Positions 7,786 through 16,320 are shown, numbered from the stretch's first letter. The stretch is 64,000 nt of DNA from Rugamonas sp. A1-17 (GCA_025548565.1 JAJLPB010000007.1:62001-126000); one strand, 5' to 3'. Notes: generated by a model from the sequence alone, not told the origin. Program-made: numbers and translations.

Positions 7786-9822
7786 TTGACCGAACACCTT
7801 CCCACGCCCGCCGACACCATCCCCGCCGTAGTCGGCGTCACACCCGATCAGCCCCCCGGAAAACACGATGCCGAGGTCGAGCGCCTGTTTGGCGCCGGCG
7901 GGCCGTTGGGCCCGGCTGTCGGCGATTATCGCCCGCGCCGCTCGCAGACCGAGATGGCCAAGGCGGTGGCGGACGCCATCGCCAATCAGACCACGCTCAT
8001 CGCCGAGGCCGGCACAGGCACGGGCAAGACCTTCGCCTACCTGGTGCCGGCGCTGTTGTGGGGCGGCAAGACCATCGTTTCCACCGGCACCAAGAACTTG
8101 CAGGACCAGTTGTTCCTGCGCGACATTCCGACCGTGCGCGCCGCCTTGCAGGCGCCGGTGTCGGTGGCTTTGCTGAAGGGGCGTTCGAACTACGTCTGCC
8201 ACTATCACCTGGAGCGCACGCTGCAGAACGGCCGCATGACCTCGCGCGACGACGTCGGCCACCTGCGCGAAATCTCGCGTTTCCTCAAGATGACCAGTTC
8301 CGGCGACAAGGCCGAGCTGGCCCGCGTGCCGGAAAACGCGCTGATCTGGAACCTGGTGACCTCGACCCGCGACAATTGCATGGGCGCCGAGTGCCAGTAT
8401 TACCAGGATTGCTTCGTGATGAAGGCGCGCAAGGAGGCGCAGCAGGCCGATGTGGTGGTGGTCAACCACCACCTGTTCTTCGCCGACGTGGCGCTGAAGG
8501 ATTCCGGCATCGCCGAACTGCTGCCGTCGGCCAATACCGTGATCTTCGACGAGGCGCACCAGCTGCCCGACACCGCCACCCTGTTCTTCGGCGACACGTT
8601 TTCCACCTCGCAAGTGCTGGAATTGTGCCGCGACGTGCTGGCCGAAGGCTTGTCCAACGCCCGCGACGGCGCCGACTGGGGCAAGGTCGTCACGGTGGTG
8701 GAGAAGGCCGCGCGCGATTTGCGCCTGACGTTCCCGCAGGATATCGTCCGCCTGTCGCTGCCGCAAATCGCGCCGTCGAGCGACTTTTTCCCGGCCTTGC
8801 AGACGCTCAAGGACGAGTTGGACGGCATGCTGGCGGTGCTGGAAACCCAGGCCGCGCGCGCCGAAACCTTGGAACAATGCCGCCAGCGCGGCCTGGAACT
8901 GGCGCAAAAGTTGGCTGATTGGAAATTCGATCCGAAGGCGCGGGTGGAAAAGGGCGCCGAGGCGGTGTTCTGGGTCGAAGCCTATGCGTCGTCCCTGCAG
9001 CTGCATAAGACGCCTTTGTCGATCGCGCCGATCTTCAACGGCCAGCGTGAAGGCGTGCCGCGCAGCTGGATTTTTACCTCCGCGACCTTGGCGGTAAAGA
9101 ACGATTTCAGCCATTTTTCCGAGCAAATGGGGCTGGACGGCGAGCCATCGAAGACCTGGCCGAGCCCGTTCAACTACGAACAGCAGGGGATTTTGTACGT
9201 CCCGCAGGGCTTGCCGGACCCGAATTCCATGGGTTACACCGATGCGGTGCTGGACCATGCGCTGCCGATCATCGAGGCTGCTGGCGGAAAAACTTTCCTT
9301 TTGTGCACGACTTTGCGCGCCGTGAAGCGCGCGGCCGAGCGTTTGCGCGACGAATTCGAGAAGCGCGGCCTGCCGTATCCGTTGTTTGTCCAGGGCGATA
9401 AAGGCCGTACCGAGCTGCTGGACCAGTTCCGCAAGGCCGGAAATGGCGTGCTGATCGGCTCGCAAAGCTTCTGGGAAGGCGTCGACGTGCGCGGCGATGC
9501 GCTGTCTTTAGTGATTATCGACAAGCTTCCGTTCGCGCCGCCGGACGATCCGGTGCTGGCCGCGCGCATCGAGGTGATGGAAAAGCAGGGCAAAAATGGC
9601 TTTATGCACCACACTTTGCCCGAGGCGATTATTAACTTGAAGCAAGGTGCCGGGCGCCTGATCCGCGATGAAGGCGACCGCGGCGTGCTGATGTTGTGCG
9701 ATCCGCGCGTGATTTCCAAGCCTTACGGCAAGCGCATTTGGCAGAGTTTGCCGTCCTTCAAACGCACCCGCGAGCAGGCCGAAGTCATCGAATTCTTCAA
9801 AAACAAGAATTCCGATTCGTAA
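7786..9822 (+). CDS. ATP-dependent Fe-S DNA helicase, DinG/YoaA type
   Basis: A superfamily 2 XPD-like 5'-3' helicase of 678 residues. Walker A is EAGTGTGKT (K81). Four cysteines, C138, C198, C203 and C209 (in YVCHY and NCMGAECQYYQDC), are placed to bind the 4Fe-4S cluster. The DEAH box is at 255-258, and the C-terminal helicase motifs include GSQSFWEGVDV and QGAGRLIR. The start is a TTG: the frame is closed by a stop at 7753-7755, and no ATG or GTG lies between that stop and the conserved region. Members unwind R-loops, D-loops and G4 structures during DNA repair. DinG versus YoaA cannot be settled by eye. Confidence 0.92.
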   Translation: MTEHLPTPADTIPAVVGVTPDQPPGKHDAEVERLFGAGGPLGPAVGDYRPRRSQTEMAKAVADAIANQTTLIAEAGTGTGKTFAYLVPALLWGGKTIVSTGTKNLQDQLFLRDIPTVRAALQAPVSVALLKGRSNYVCHYHLERTLQNGRMTSRDDVGHLREISRFLKMTSSGDKAELARVPENALIWNLVTSTRDNCMGAECQYYQDCFVMKARKEAQQADVVVVNHHLFFADVALKDSGIAELLPSANTVIFDEAHQLPDTATLFFGDTFSTSQVLELCRDVLAEGLSNARDGADWGKVVTVVEKAARDLRLTFPQDIVRLSLPQIAPSSDFFPALQTLKDELDGMLAVLETQAARAETLEQCRQRGLELAQKLADWKFDPKARVEKGAEAVFWVEAYASSLQLHKTPLSIAPIFNGQREGVPRSWIFTSATLAVKNDFSHFSEQMGLDGEPSKTWPSPFNYEQQGILYVPQGLPDPNSMGYTDAVLDHALPIIEAAGGKTFLLCTTLRAVKRAAERLRDEFEKRGLPYPLFVQGDKGRTELLDQFRKAGNGVLIGSQSFWEGVDVRGDALSLVIIDKLPFAPPDDPVLAARIEVMEKQGKNGFMHHTLPEAIINLKQGAGRLIRDEGDRGVLMLCDPRVISKPYGKRIWQSLPSFKRTREQAEVIEFFKNKNSDS

Positions 9823-9849
9823 CTTTTAGTATCAAAACCGCCGGCTGTT

Positions 9850-9930
9850 GTCCCCGCGCAGGCGGGGACCCATGCTGAGTATGGATTCCCGCGTGCGCGG
9901 GAAGTCATTTCCCCCAGTGGGGGAAATGAC
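9850..9930. repeat. REP-like element, copy B (three perfect hairpins)
   Basis: Three consecutive perfect hairpins fill the gap between two convergent genes: GTCCCCGC/GCGGGGAC (9850-9857 and 9862-9869), TTCCCGCG/CGCGGGAA (9886-9893 and 9896-9903), and a 12-bp stem GTCATTTCCCCC/GGGGGAAATGAC (9904-9915 and 9919-9930). The stretch CATGCTGAGTAT between the first two also occurs, with one change, in copy C. It probably also acts as a bidirectional transcript end. Confidence 0.8.
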
Positions 9931-9935
9931 AACAC

Positions 9936-10910
9936 TCAGGGCACGATCACCACCTTGCCTGTGACCTTCCTTGCCGCCATATCGTTCAACGCCCGCGCAG
10001 TCTCCTCCAATTTGTACCGGCCCGAAATATGCGGCTTGATCTTTCCCTCCTGCAACCATCCCATCAACTGGCGCATGCCGGCCAAGTTGGCCTTCGGCTC
10101 CCGCTTGACGAACTCGCCCCAGAAAACGCCGACCAGTGACGCGCCTTTCAGCAAGGTCAGGTTGAGCGGCAATTTCGGAATCTCGCCGTTGGCGAACCCC
10201 ACCACCAGATAACGTCCACGCCAGGCGATCGAACGGAACGCCGGCTCCGCGTATTCGCCGCCGACCGGGTCGTAAATCACGTCCGGACCCTTGCCGCCGG
10301 TCGCCGCCTTGATCGCCTCGCGCAAATCGTCCTTGCTGTAGTTGATCAGGACGTCCGCGCCATGCGCTTTGCACACTTCCAGCTTCTCATCGGTCGAAGC
10401 GCAAGCAATGACGCGGGCTCCAAGGGCCTTGCCTATCTCGATCGCGGCCAGTCCCACACCGCCAGCCGCGCCAAGTACTAGCATGGTCTCGCCAGCTTTT
10501 AGCGCGGCACGGTCCACCACCGCGTGATGCGAGGTGCCGTAGGTGAGGGTGATCGCCGCCGCCGTCTCGAAATCCATGCCCGGCGGCATGGGCGCCAGGG
10601 CTTGCACTGGCGCCACTAATTGTTGCCCAAAACCACCGGTCGAAGTGAAGGCAATGACCTTGTCGCCTGGCTTGAAAGTTGTCACATCGTCAGCAACCGA
10701 GCGCACCACGCCAGCCACTTCGCTGCCCGGGACGAAGGGCAATTCCGGCTTGAATTGATACTTGCCCTGAATGATGAGCACGTCCGGAAAGTTGACGCCG
10801 GCCGCTTTGACATCGATCACGACCTGTCCCGGACCGGCTTGCGGGTCGGGCAATTCCTGGACGGCGAGGGTGTCTGGCAATCCCCAGGCCTGGCATACGA
10901 CAGCTTTCAT
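9936..10910 (-). CDS. NADPH:quinone oxidoreductase-like zinc-free MDR enzyme
   Basis: A 324-residue medium-chain dehydrogenase/reductase of the quinone oxidoreductase subgroup. It starts MKAVVCQAWG, has the nucleotide-binding motif GAAGGVGLAA (147-156), and lacks the cysteine set of the zinc alcohol dehydrogenases. It probably reduces quinones or enones with NADPH. The frame is open further upstream, but the ATG at 10910 has an excellent AAGGAGACC ribosome binding site and matches the family start. A palindrome that could bind a TetR-type regulator lies 25 bp upstream. Substrate cannot be told from sequence. Confidence 0.9.
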   Translation of the reverse strand: MKAVVCQAWGLPDTLAVQELPDPQAGPGQVVIDVKAAGVNFPDVLIIQGKYQFKPELPFVPGSEVAGVVRSVADDVTTFKPGDKVIAFTSTGGFGQQLVAPVQALAPMPPGMDFETAAAITLTYGTSHHAVVDRAALKAGETMLVLGAAGGVGLAAIEIGKALGARVIACASTDEKLEVCKAHGADVLINYSKDDLREAIKAATGGKGPDVIYDPVGGEYAEPAFRSIAWRGRYLVVGFANGEIPKLPLNLTLLKGASLVGVFWGEFVKREPKANLAGMRQLMGWLQEGKIKPHISGRYKLEETARALNDMAARKVTGKVVIVP

Positions 10911-10934
10911 TGTGGTCTCCTTGGTTGAAAATAG

Positions 10935-10944
10935 AACGATCGTT
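10935..10944. promoter_or_regulatory. Palindromic operator candidate upstream of the quinone oxidoreductase gene
   Basis: AACGATCGTT is a perfect 10-bp palindrome inside the imperfect longer dyad TAGAACGATCGTTAGA (10932-10947). It lies 25-34 bp before the start codon on the minus strand, where a repressor would block transcription. TetR-family operators often have this form, but no TetR gene is in the window. Confidence 0.4.
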
Positions 10945-11086
10945 AGATTTTTATGATACCTGAAAGCGCCACCGGTTTGCGCAAAGTTCGGGCTGCCGCA
11001 CGTTTGCGTTCGCTCAAAGTGTCTGCCGAGGGGATTGTTAGAGTTGGTTAAAGCCGTACCTCTGTAGGGCGGCAACGGAGGATGTC

Positions 11087-11692
11087 ATGACTATCCGTCA
11101 CGGCTGCTTTTTCAGTTATGCACACGGCCAGCACGCGTACATGAGCAAGTTCAAGAACGATTTGATCGAAGCGCTCAAATGTTACCTGGAGCCCCACTTC
11201 GACAACGAGAACGAGCTCTTTGTTGATAGTGAGCAACTAGGCGGCGGAGACGACCTCGACCAGAAAATCGCGCGCGCGATGTGTGAGAGCGCCTGCATGA
11301 TTGTCATTTATACACCCAAGTACGAAGCGCACCCCTACACCCGCCGCGAGTTTGCAGCAATGCAACTAATTGAAAGCGAGCGCAAGCAGTGGTACGCGCT
11401 GCCCAGCCACCTGATCATCCCGGTCGTCATGACCCGCCACCCGGACGGCTTGCCGCCGCAAATCGCCGGGCCGGGCATGTACGTGGACTTCTCCCGCTAC
11501 ACGCTGGCCAGTGGCGACCTCAAAACCAACCCGGAGTTTCTTCCCGACATAGAAAAAATCGTGTTGCGCATTGCCCAGCATTACCACCACTTAAAACGAT
11601 GCACGCCGCCGGAGCATGACTGTGGACGTTTTGTCATGCCAGACATTCCGCCGGAATGGCGTGCCATTCCTCCTCCACACTTCCCACGCTAA
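11087..11692 (+). CDS. TIR-domain protein (candidate conflict-system effector)
   Basis: A 201-residue soluble protein whose first ~165 residues read as a TIR-fold domain. The beta-A strand is HGCFFSYAHG (5-14), followed by FVDSEQLGGGDDLDQKIA and a core strand CMIVIYTPKY. The segment YTRREFAAM places E88 where bacterial TIR NADases have their catalytic glutamate. Function as NADase or as a protein-interaction module cannot be decided by eye. A CGGAGG ribosome binding site precedes the ATG. The next gene starts only 10 bp downstream, so the two are surely co-translated. The gene reads visibly less GC-rich than its neighbours, suggesting transfer. TIR-like FxsC proteins paired with FxsT are the closest arrangement I know. 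Confidence 0.82.
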   Translation: MTIRHGCFFSYAHGQHAYMSKFKNDLIEALKCYLEPHFDNENELFVDSEQLGGGDDLDQKIARAMCESACMIVIYTPKYEAHPYTRREFAAMQLIESERKQWYALPSHLIIPVVMTRHPDGLPPQIAGPGMYVDFSRYTLASGDLKTNPEFLPDIEKIVLRIAQHYHHLKRCTPPEHDCGRFVMPDIPPEWRAIPPPHFPR

Positions 11693-11701
11693 AGGTTTGC
11701 C

Positions 11702-13666
11702 ATGGACATCACTGCCTTGTCGCTGCCGCCGTTGACTGGAACCGGCGAAGTTGTCACTTTTTATTCCTACAAGGGCGGGACCGGGCGCACGATGGCCCTG
11801 TCCAATATCGCGGTATTGCTGGCGCATCAACAAAACGCCACCACCCCGGTATTGATGATCGATTGGGACCTGGAGGCGCCGGGTTTGCACCATTACTTCG
11901 ACCACCACGACGACAAGCCGGGCGTGCTGGAGCTGTTCGAGGCTTGCCGTGAGCAACTGGCGCGCCGCCGCAAGGGCGCGGCCGCGTTGGATGGCGACGA
12001 GCTGGCGCGTGAAGTGCTGGCCGCCGTCGGCTGGGAGCAATATGTGAGCCGGGTCGACCAGAGCAGCCAGTTGTACCTGATGCGCGCCGGCCGCTTCGAC
12101 GACAGCTATGGCGAACGGCTGGCCGCGATGCATTGGGACGAGCTGTTCAACAGTTGTCCGGCCTTGTTCCGTTGCTTCGCCGATAATCTGGCGCGGCATT
12201 TCCGTTACGTGCTGGTCGATTCCCGCACCGGCCGCACCGACAGCGCCGGCGTCTGCACGACCCTGCTGCCGCGCAAGCTGGTGGTGGTGTTCACGCCCAA
12301 CCGGCAGAGCCTGGAGGGCGTACAGGCGCTGGTCACGCGCGCGACCGCCTACCGCCGCAGCCACGAAGACGAACAGCGGCCATTAATGGTCTATCCTCTG
12401 CCATCGCGCATCGAAATGAGCGACAGCGTGCAGCGTGCCCAGTGGCGGCGCGGCGACCAGCAGCAGCGCATCCAGGGCTACCAGCCCATTTTCGAACAGT
12501 TGCTCAGTTCCTGTTACGGCATGCCGCAGATGTCGCTGGACAGCTATTTCGACGAAGTCCAGCTGCAACAGACGCGCACCTTCGCCTATGGCGAGCAGTT
12601 GGCGGTGCGCATCGACCAGGGCGGCGACCGCTTCTCGCTGACGCGTACTTTCGAAGCCTTGCTCGACTGGCTGGCCGGCGGCTATTTCCCATGGCAATCG
12701 AGCCGCGAGATCCATCTGCTGGCCTCCATCGGCGACGCCCGGCGGGCGCTGGAGGAGGGCGGCGTGCGCGCTTTGTCGCAACCGCTGGCGCGCGACCTCA
12801 ATCTGCTGGGCGAGCTGTATCGGCGCGATGGCCGGCTGCGGCAGGCGCTGACCTGTTTCGAGGAAAGCATGAGCTTGCGCCAGCGAGGGCTGAGCGAAGA
12901 CCATCCGGACACGCTGGCGAGCAAGAGCAACCTGGCCGGCGTGCTGCGCCTGCAGGGGCAGCTGGACGAGGCGCAATTTCTCGAAGAGTGCATCGTCGAG
13001 GCGCGCGCGCGGCTGCTCGGGCCCGAACATCTCGACACCTTGTCGGCGCGCGCCAACCTGGCGGCCACGCTGGCCCAGCAGGGACGTCCGGCCGAGGCAT
13101 TGACCATCATGGACGCGGTGCTGGAAGCCTACCTGCGCCTGCTGGGCCCCGAGCACCTGCTGACGCTGGCCTGCAAAGCTGACCGGGCCGACATCCTGTT
13201 CCGGCGCGGCGACAGCGAACCGGCCCGCGCGGCGCAGGAGCAGGTGCTGGCCGCGCGCAAGCGGCTGCTGGGCGCCGAGCACGCCGACACCTTGCGCAGC
13301 AAGACCGCGCTGGCGTGCACCTTGCTGCGGATGCAAGAGCTGGACGCCGCCAGCAGCCTGTTCGACGCTGTCTATCAGGCCCAGCTGCGTCGTCTCGGGC
13401 CGGATCACGCGGATACCCGCAAGGCGCGCGCGCAGCTGGCCGACGTGCGGGCGCAACTGGGCGGCCCGGTGGTCGGCCGGATCGGCGAGCCGGTGCTGGT
13501 GCCCGAGTTGCATCAGGACGTGGCCATGGCCGACTACGGCGACGCCTTGTCCCGGCAGCCCCGCCCGCGCAGCGGCCGCCACCCGAGCGATCTGTGGACC
13601 CGCGCCACCGAGGAATTGATGGCGCTGGACGGTCATTTGTCCGTCGGGAGGCCGCCGTCGCGCTAG
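11702..13666 (+). CDS. KGGTGRT-type P-loop ATPase fused to TPR repeats
   Basis: A 654-residue protein. The N-terminal half is a MinD/ParA-like P-loop NTPase: VVTFYSYKGGTGRTMALSN (17-35), LMIDWDLEAPGL (51-62) and VDSRTGRTDSAG (172-183). The usual P-loop lysine is replaced by R29, as in the KGGVGR-variant ATPase family, while the signature lysine K24 stays. Residues 366-586 are about five tandem 42-residue TPRs of the kinesin-light-chain type, each carrying LGPEHxDTL-like signatures. The last ~65 residues are basic and unassigned. The arrangement resembles FxsT proteins of actinobacterial FxSxx-COOH systems. A sensor or switch role controlling the TIR protein is inference. Confidence 0.85.
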   Translation: MDITALSLPPLTGTGEVVTFYSYKGGTGRTMALSNIAVLLAHQQNATTPVLMIDWDLEAPGLHHYFDHHDDKPGVLELFEACREQLARRRKGAAALDGDELAREVLAAVGWEQYVSRVDQSSQLYLMRAGRFDDSYGERLAAMHWDELFNSCPALFRCFADNLARHFRYVLVDSRTGRTDSAGVCTTLLPRKLVVVFTPNRQSLEGVQALVTRATAYRRSHEDEQRPLMVYPLPSRIEMSDSVQRAQWRRGDQQQRIQGYQPIFEQLLSSCYGMPQMSLDSYFDEVQLQQTRTFAYGEQLAVRIDQGGDRFSLTRTFEALLDWLAGGYFPWQSSREIHLLASIGDARRALEEGGVRALSQPLARDLNLLGELYRRDGRLRQALTCFEESMSLRQRGLSEDHPDTLASKSNLAGVLRLQGQLDEAQFLEECIVEARARLLGPEHLDTLSARANLAATLAQQGRPAEALTIMDAVLEAYLRLLGPEHLLTLACKADRADILFRRGDSEPARAAQEQVLAARKRLLGAEHADTLRSKTALACTLLRMQELDAASSLFDAVYQAQLRRLGPDHADTRKARAQLADVRAQLGGPVVGRIGEPVLVPELHQDVAMADYGDALSRQPRPRSGRHPSDLWTRATEELMALDGHLSVGRPPSR

Positions 13667-13735
13667 CGCAAATTTATCTGGTTCGGAGGCCGCCGGCACG
13701 CGCAGCGAGGCCATTGCTTCAGGTAAAATCTCCGT

Positions 13736-14473
13736 ATGAGAATCCTGATCAGTAATGACGACGGCTACCTGGCGCCGGGCATCAACGCGCTGGCGCAGGC
13801 CCTTGCACCCATCGCCGACATCGTGGTCGTGGCGCCGGACAGCAACCGTTCCGGCGCCTCCAATTCCCTGTCGCTGGACCGGCCGTTGTCGGTGCAGCAG
13901 GCGGCCAACGGTTTTTATTTTGTCAATGGCACGCCGACCGACTGCGTCCACGTCGCGCTGACCGGCATGCTGGACTACAAGCCGGACCTGGTGGTGTCCG
14001 GCATCAACAACGGTCCCAACATGGGCGACGACACGCTGTATTCCGGCACCGTCGCCGCCGCCACCGAGGGCTATCTGTTCGGCATCCCGGCCATCGCCTT
14101 CTCGCAGGGCGCCTACGGCTGGGAGCACATCGACGACGCGGCCCGTCATGCGCGCGACATCATCCAGCGCTATTATGGATCCTTGCCGGCGCCGTATCTG
14201 TTGAACGTCAATATCCCGAACCGGCCCTATGATCAGCTGACCGCGCCGGTCGCCACCCGGCTGGGCCGGCGCCACCAGGCCGAGCCGGTGATACGGGCCA
14301 AGGACCCGCGTGGCAAGGAAATCTTCTGGATCGGCCCGCCGGGCGCGACCAAGGATGCGGGGGAGGGCACGGATTTCCATGCCTGCGCCCAAGGCCAGAC
14401 CTCGATCACGCCGCTGCAGATCGACCTGACCCACAAAACTCAACTCGATGCACTGGCAAAGGCCCTGGCATGA
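13736..14473 (+). CDS. surE: 5'/3'-nucleotidase SurE
   Basis: Metal-dependent survival protein that dephosphorylates nucleoside 5'- and 3'-monophosphates. The metal-site motif NDDG (D8, D9) and the SNRSG segment with S39 match the E. coli enzyme positions, followed by VVSGINNGPNMGDDT. The 245-residue length is typical. The stop overlaps the start of pcm by 4 bp (ATGA). The order surE-pcm-nlpD-rpoS is the classical stationary-phase survival cluster. Confidence 0.96.
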   Translation: MRILISNDDGYLAPGINALAQALAPIADIVVVAPDSNRSGASNSLSLDRPLSVQQAANGFYFVNGTPTDCVHVALTGMLDYKPDLVVSGINNGPNMGDDTLYSGTVAAATEGYLFGIPAIAFSQGAYGWEHIDDAARHARDIIQRYYGSLPAPYLLNVNIPNRPYDQLTAPVATRLGRRHQAEPVIRAKDPRGKEIFWIGPPGATKDAGEGTDFHACAQGQTSITPLQIDLTHKTQLDALAKALA

Positions 14474-15345
14474 CCGACAAGAACCGTAGCTTTCCCCTCC
14501 CGCTATCCTCGGTAGTCGACAAGGGGGCCAAGAAGGCGACGGTGTTCGCGCCGGTGGCCACGCCGCAGACCGCCACGCAGAACGCGGCCCGCCATGTGCC
14601 GCCCCAGCACGGTTATTCGAACGCGCGGCCGGTGGCGGCGCCGTCCAAGTCGCACAGCTACGCCATGGAGCGGGCGCAGCCGGTGCCGGTCCAGGCGCCG
14701 CGCGGCAATCCGCTGGTGTCGGACGCGGTGCGCCGCGCCATGGTGCAGCGCATCGCCAAACAGGGCGTCAAGGACCCGGTGGTGCTGGGCGCGATGGAGA
14801 GCGTGCCGCGCCATATGTTCATGGACGAGGCGCTGGCCTCGCAGGCCTATATCGATGCCTCGCTGCCGATCGGCCACCACCAGACCATCTCCCAGCCCTA
14901 TATCGTCGCGCGTATGATCGAGGTGATGCGCAACGGCGGCCCGCTGCAGCGGGTGCTGGAGATCGGCACCGGCTGCGGCTACCAGGCGGCGGTGCTGTCC
15001 TGCGTGGCGCAGGAGGTGTATTCGATCGAGCGGATCAAGCCGCTGCACGAGCTGGCCAAGGCCAACCTGCGCCCGCTGCGCGTGCCGAACCTGCGCTTGC
15101 ATTACGGAGATGGTATGCTTGGCCTGCCGCAAGCGGCCCCGTTCGACGGTATCATCCTGGCCGCGGCCGGCCTGGAGGTGCCGCAAGCACTGCTGGAACA
15201 GCTGACCATAGGCGGCCGTCTGGTGGCGCCGGTGGGCGCCCGCGCGCAGCACCTGGAATTAATTACACGCACCGGCAAGGCGGAGTGGGCCAGCGTTACG
15301 CTGGAAGATTGCCACTTCGTCCCGCTGCGTCCGGGCACGATATGA
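14470..15345 (+). CDS. pcm: Protein-L-isoaspartate O-methyltransferase with N-terminal extension
   Basis: SAM-dependent repair enzyme for isoaspartyl residues in aged proteins. The catalytic domain starts near residue 82. It shows the substrate-site motif GHHQTISQPY (135-144) and the SAM-binding RVLEIGTGCGYQAA (161-174). At 291 residues it is some 80 longer than the usual ~210-residue enzyme. The extra N-terminal part is Pro/Ala/Gln-rich, looks disordered and is not a signal peptide. The ATG overlapping the surE stop is kept as the start because the frame reads through the extension without interruption. Confidence 0.94.
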   Translation: MTDKNRSFPLPLSSVVDKGAKKATVFAPVATPQTATQNAARHVPPQHGYSNARPVAAPSKSHSYAMERAQPVPVQAPRGNPLVSDAVRRAMVQRIAKQGVKDPVVLGAMESVPRHMFMDEALASQAYIDASLPIGHHQTISQPYIVARMIEVMRNGGPLQRVLEIGTGCGYQAAVLSCVAQEVYSIERIKPLHELAKANLRPLRVPNLRLHYGDGMLGLPQAAPFDGIILAAAGLEVPQALLEQLTIGGRLVAPVGARAQHLELITRTGKAEWASVTLEDCHFVPLRPGTI

Positions 15346-15368
15346 CGTGCCCGTACCCTTAGACTAAG

Positions 15369-16313
15369 ATGAGAATGACAAACAAAAGTAACTTGCTCGC
15401 ATTGAGCTTCGCGCTTGCTTTATTGAGCGCTTGCAGCACCACCCCGAATCAGGCGCCGGTTGTCGACCGCAGCCCTCCGCCGCCAGTCAAGCCCGCCACC
15501 CCCAGCGAAACGGCGCAGATCGCCCGCGACGAGCGCGGCCTGTACACGGTTAAAAAAGGCGACACGCTGATCCGCATCGCGCTGGAATACGGCCAGAACT
15601 ACCGCGACCTGGTGACCTGGAACAACCTGTCCAATCCGAACGACATCAAGGTCGACCAGGTGCTGCGCGTGTTGCCGCCGGACAGCGCGTCCAACGGCGT
15701 GCAGACCGGCGCCATCGTCATGCCGCCGGCGGAAAAAACACCGCCACCGCCGCCCGTGGTCAAGAAGACCGAGCCGAAAGGCGAGAAAAAACCGTATTCG
15801 GAGAGCGCGCTGGCCGAGTTGCAGCGTGCCGACGGTGGCGGCAACGGCAAGGCTGAAGCCAGCGTCAGGCCGGCCCCGGCACCGTCGCCCGCCGTGACGG
15901 CCGCGCCGCCGGCCGCGGCCGCGGTCGCAGCCAGCGCCGAGGATGAAAAACTGAGCTGGATGTGGCCGTCCGAAGGCCGCGTCGTCGCCACTTTTGACGA
16001 AGGCAAGAACAAGGGCGTGGACATCGCCGGCAAGGCGGGCCAGCAAGTCGTGGCTGCCGGCGCCGGAAAAGTGATGTACGCCGGCAGCGGCATCCGTGGT
16101 TATGGTAATCTCGTTATTGTGAAGCACAGTAATAACTTGTTGTCGGCCTACGCCCACAATCGCACCATTGTGGTCAAGGAAGGCCAGAGCGTGACCAAGG
16201 GACAAATGATTGCCGAGATGGGCGATTCCGATGCCGATTCCGTCAAGCTGCACTTTGAAATCAGGCAGCAGGGCAAGCCGGTGGACCCGTCCAGATTCCT
16301 GCCTAACCGGTAG
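15369..16313 (+). CDS. nlpD: Lipoprotein NlpD, LysM and degenerate LytM (M23) domains
   Basis: Outer-membrane lipoprotein of the amidase-activator class. The lipobox LLSAC puts the lipidated cysteine at C22. A LysM peptidoglycan-binding domain spans about 59-102 (YTVKKGDTLIRIA), then a Pro-rich linker, then an M23/LytM domain at about 215-312. The first metal histidine is absent (KNKGVDIAG), and the final HxH is reduced to KLHFEIR. The domain is therefore probably not a peptidase and would act by activating a cell-wall amidase. In many proteobacteria rpoS promoters lie inside nlpD; rpoS starts 8 bp after this gene. Confidence 0.95.
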   Translation: MRMTNKSNLLALSFALALLSACSTTPNQAPVVDRSPPPPVKPATPSETAQIARDERGLYTVKKGDTLIRIALEYGQNYRDLVTWNNLSNPNDIKVDQVLRVLPPDSASNGVQTGAIVMPPAEKTPPPPPVVKKTEPKGEKKPYSESALAELQRADGGGNGKAEASVRPAPAPSPAVTAAPPAAAAVAASAEDEKLSWMWPSEGRVVATFDEGKNKGVDIAGKAGQQVVAAGAGKVMYAGSGIRGYGNLVIVKHSNNLLSAYAHNRTIVVKEGQSVTKGQMIAEMGDSDADSVKLHFEIRQQGKPVDPSRFLPNR

Positions 16314-16320
16314 CTGAGCC

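Noticed and set aside
10911..13735. FxsA-type peptide gene or radical-SAM maturase next to the TIR cassette
   Set aside because: No small open frame ending in an FxSxx-like tail and no CxxxCxxC radical-SAM gene is found beside the two genes; the nearest radical-SAM gene is rlmN, which is housekeeping.
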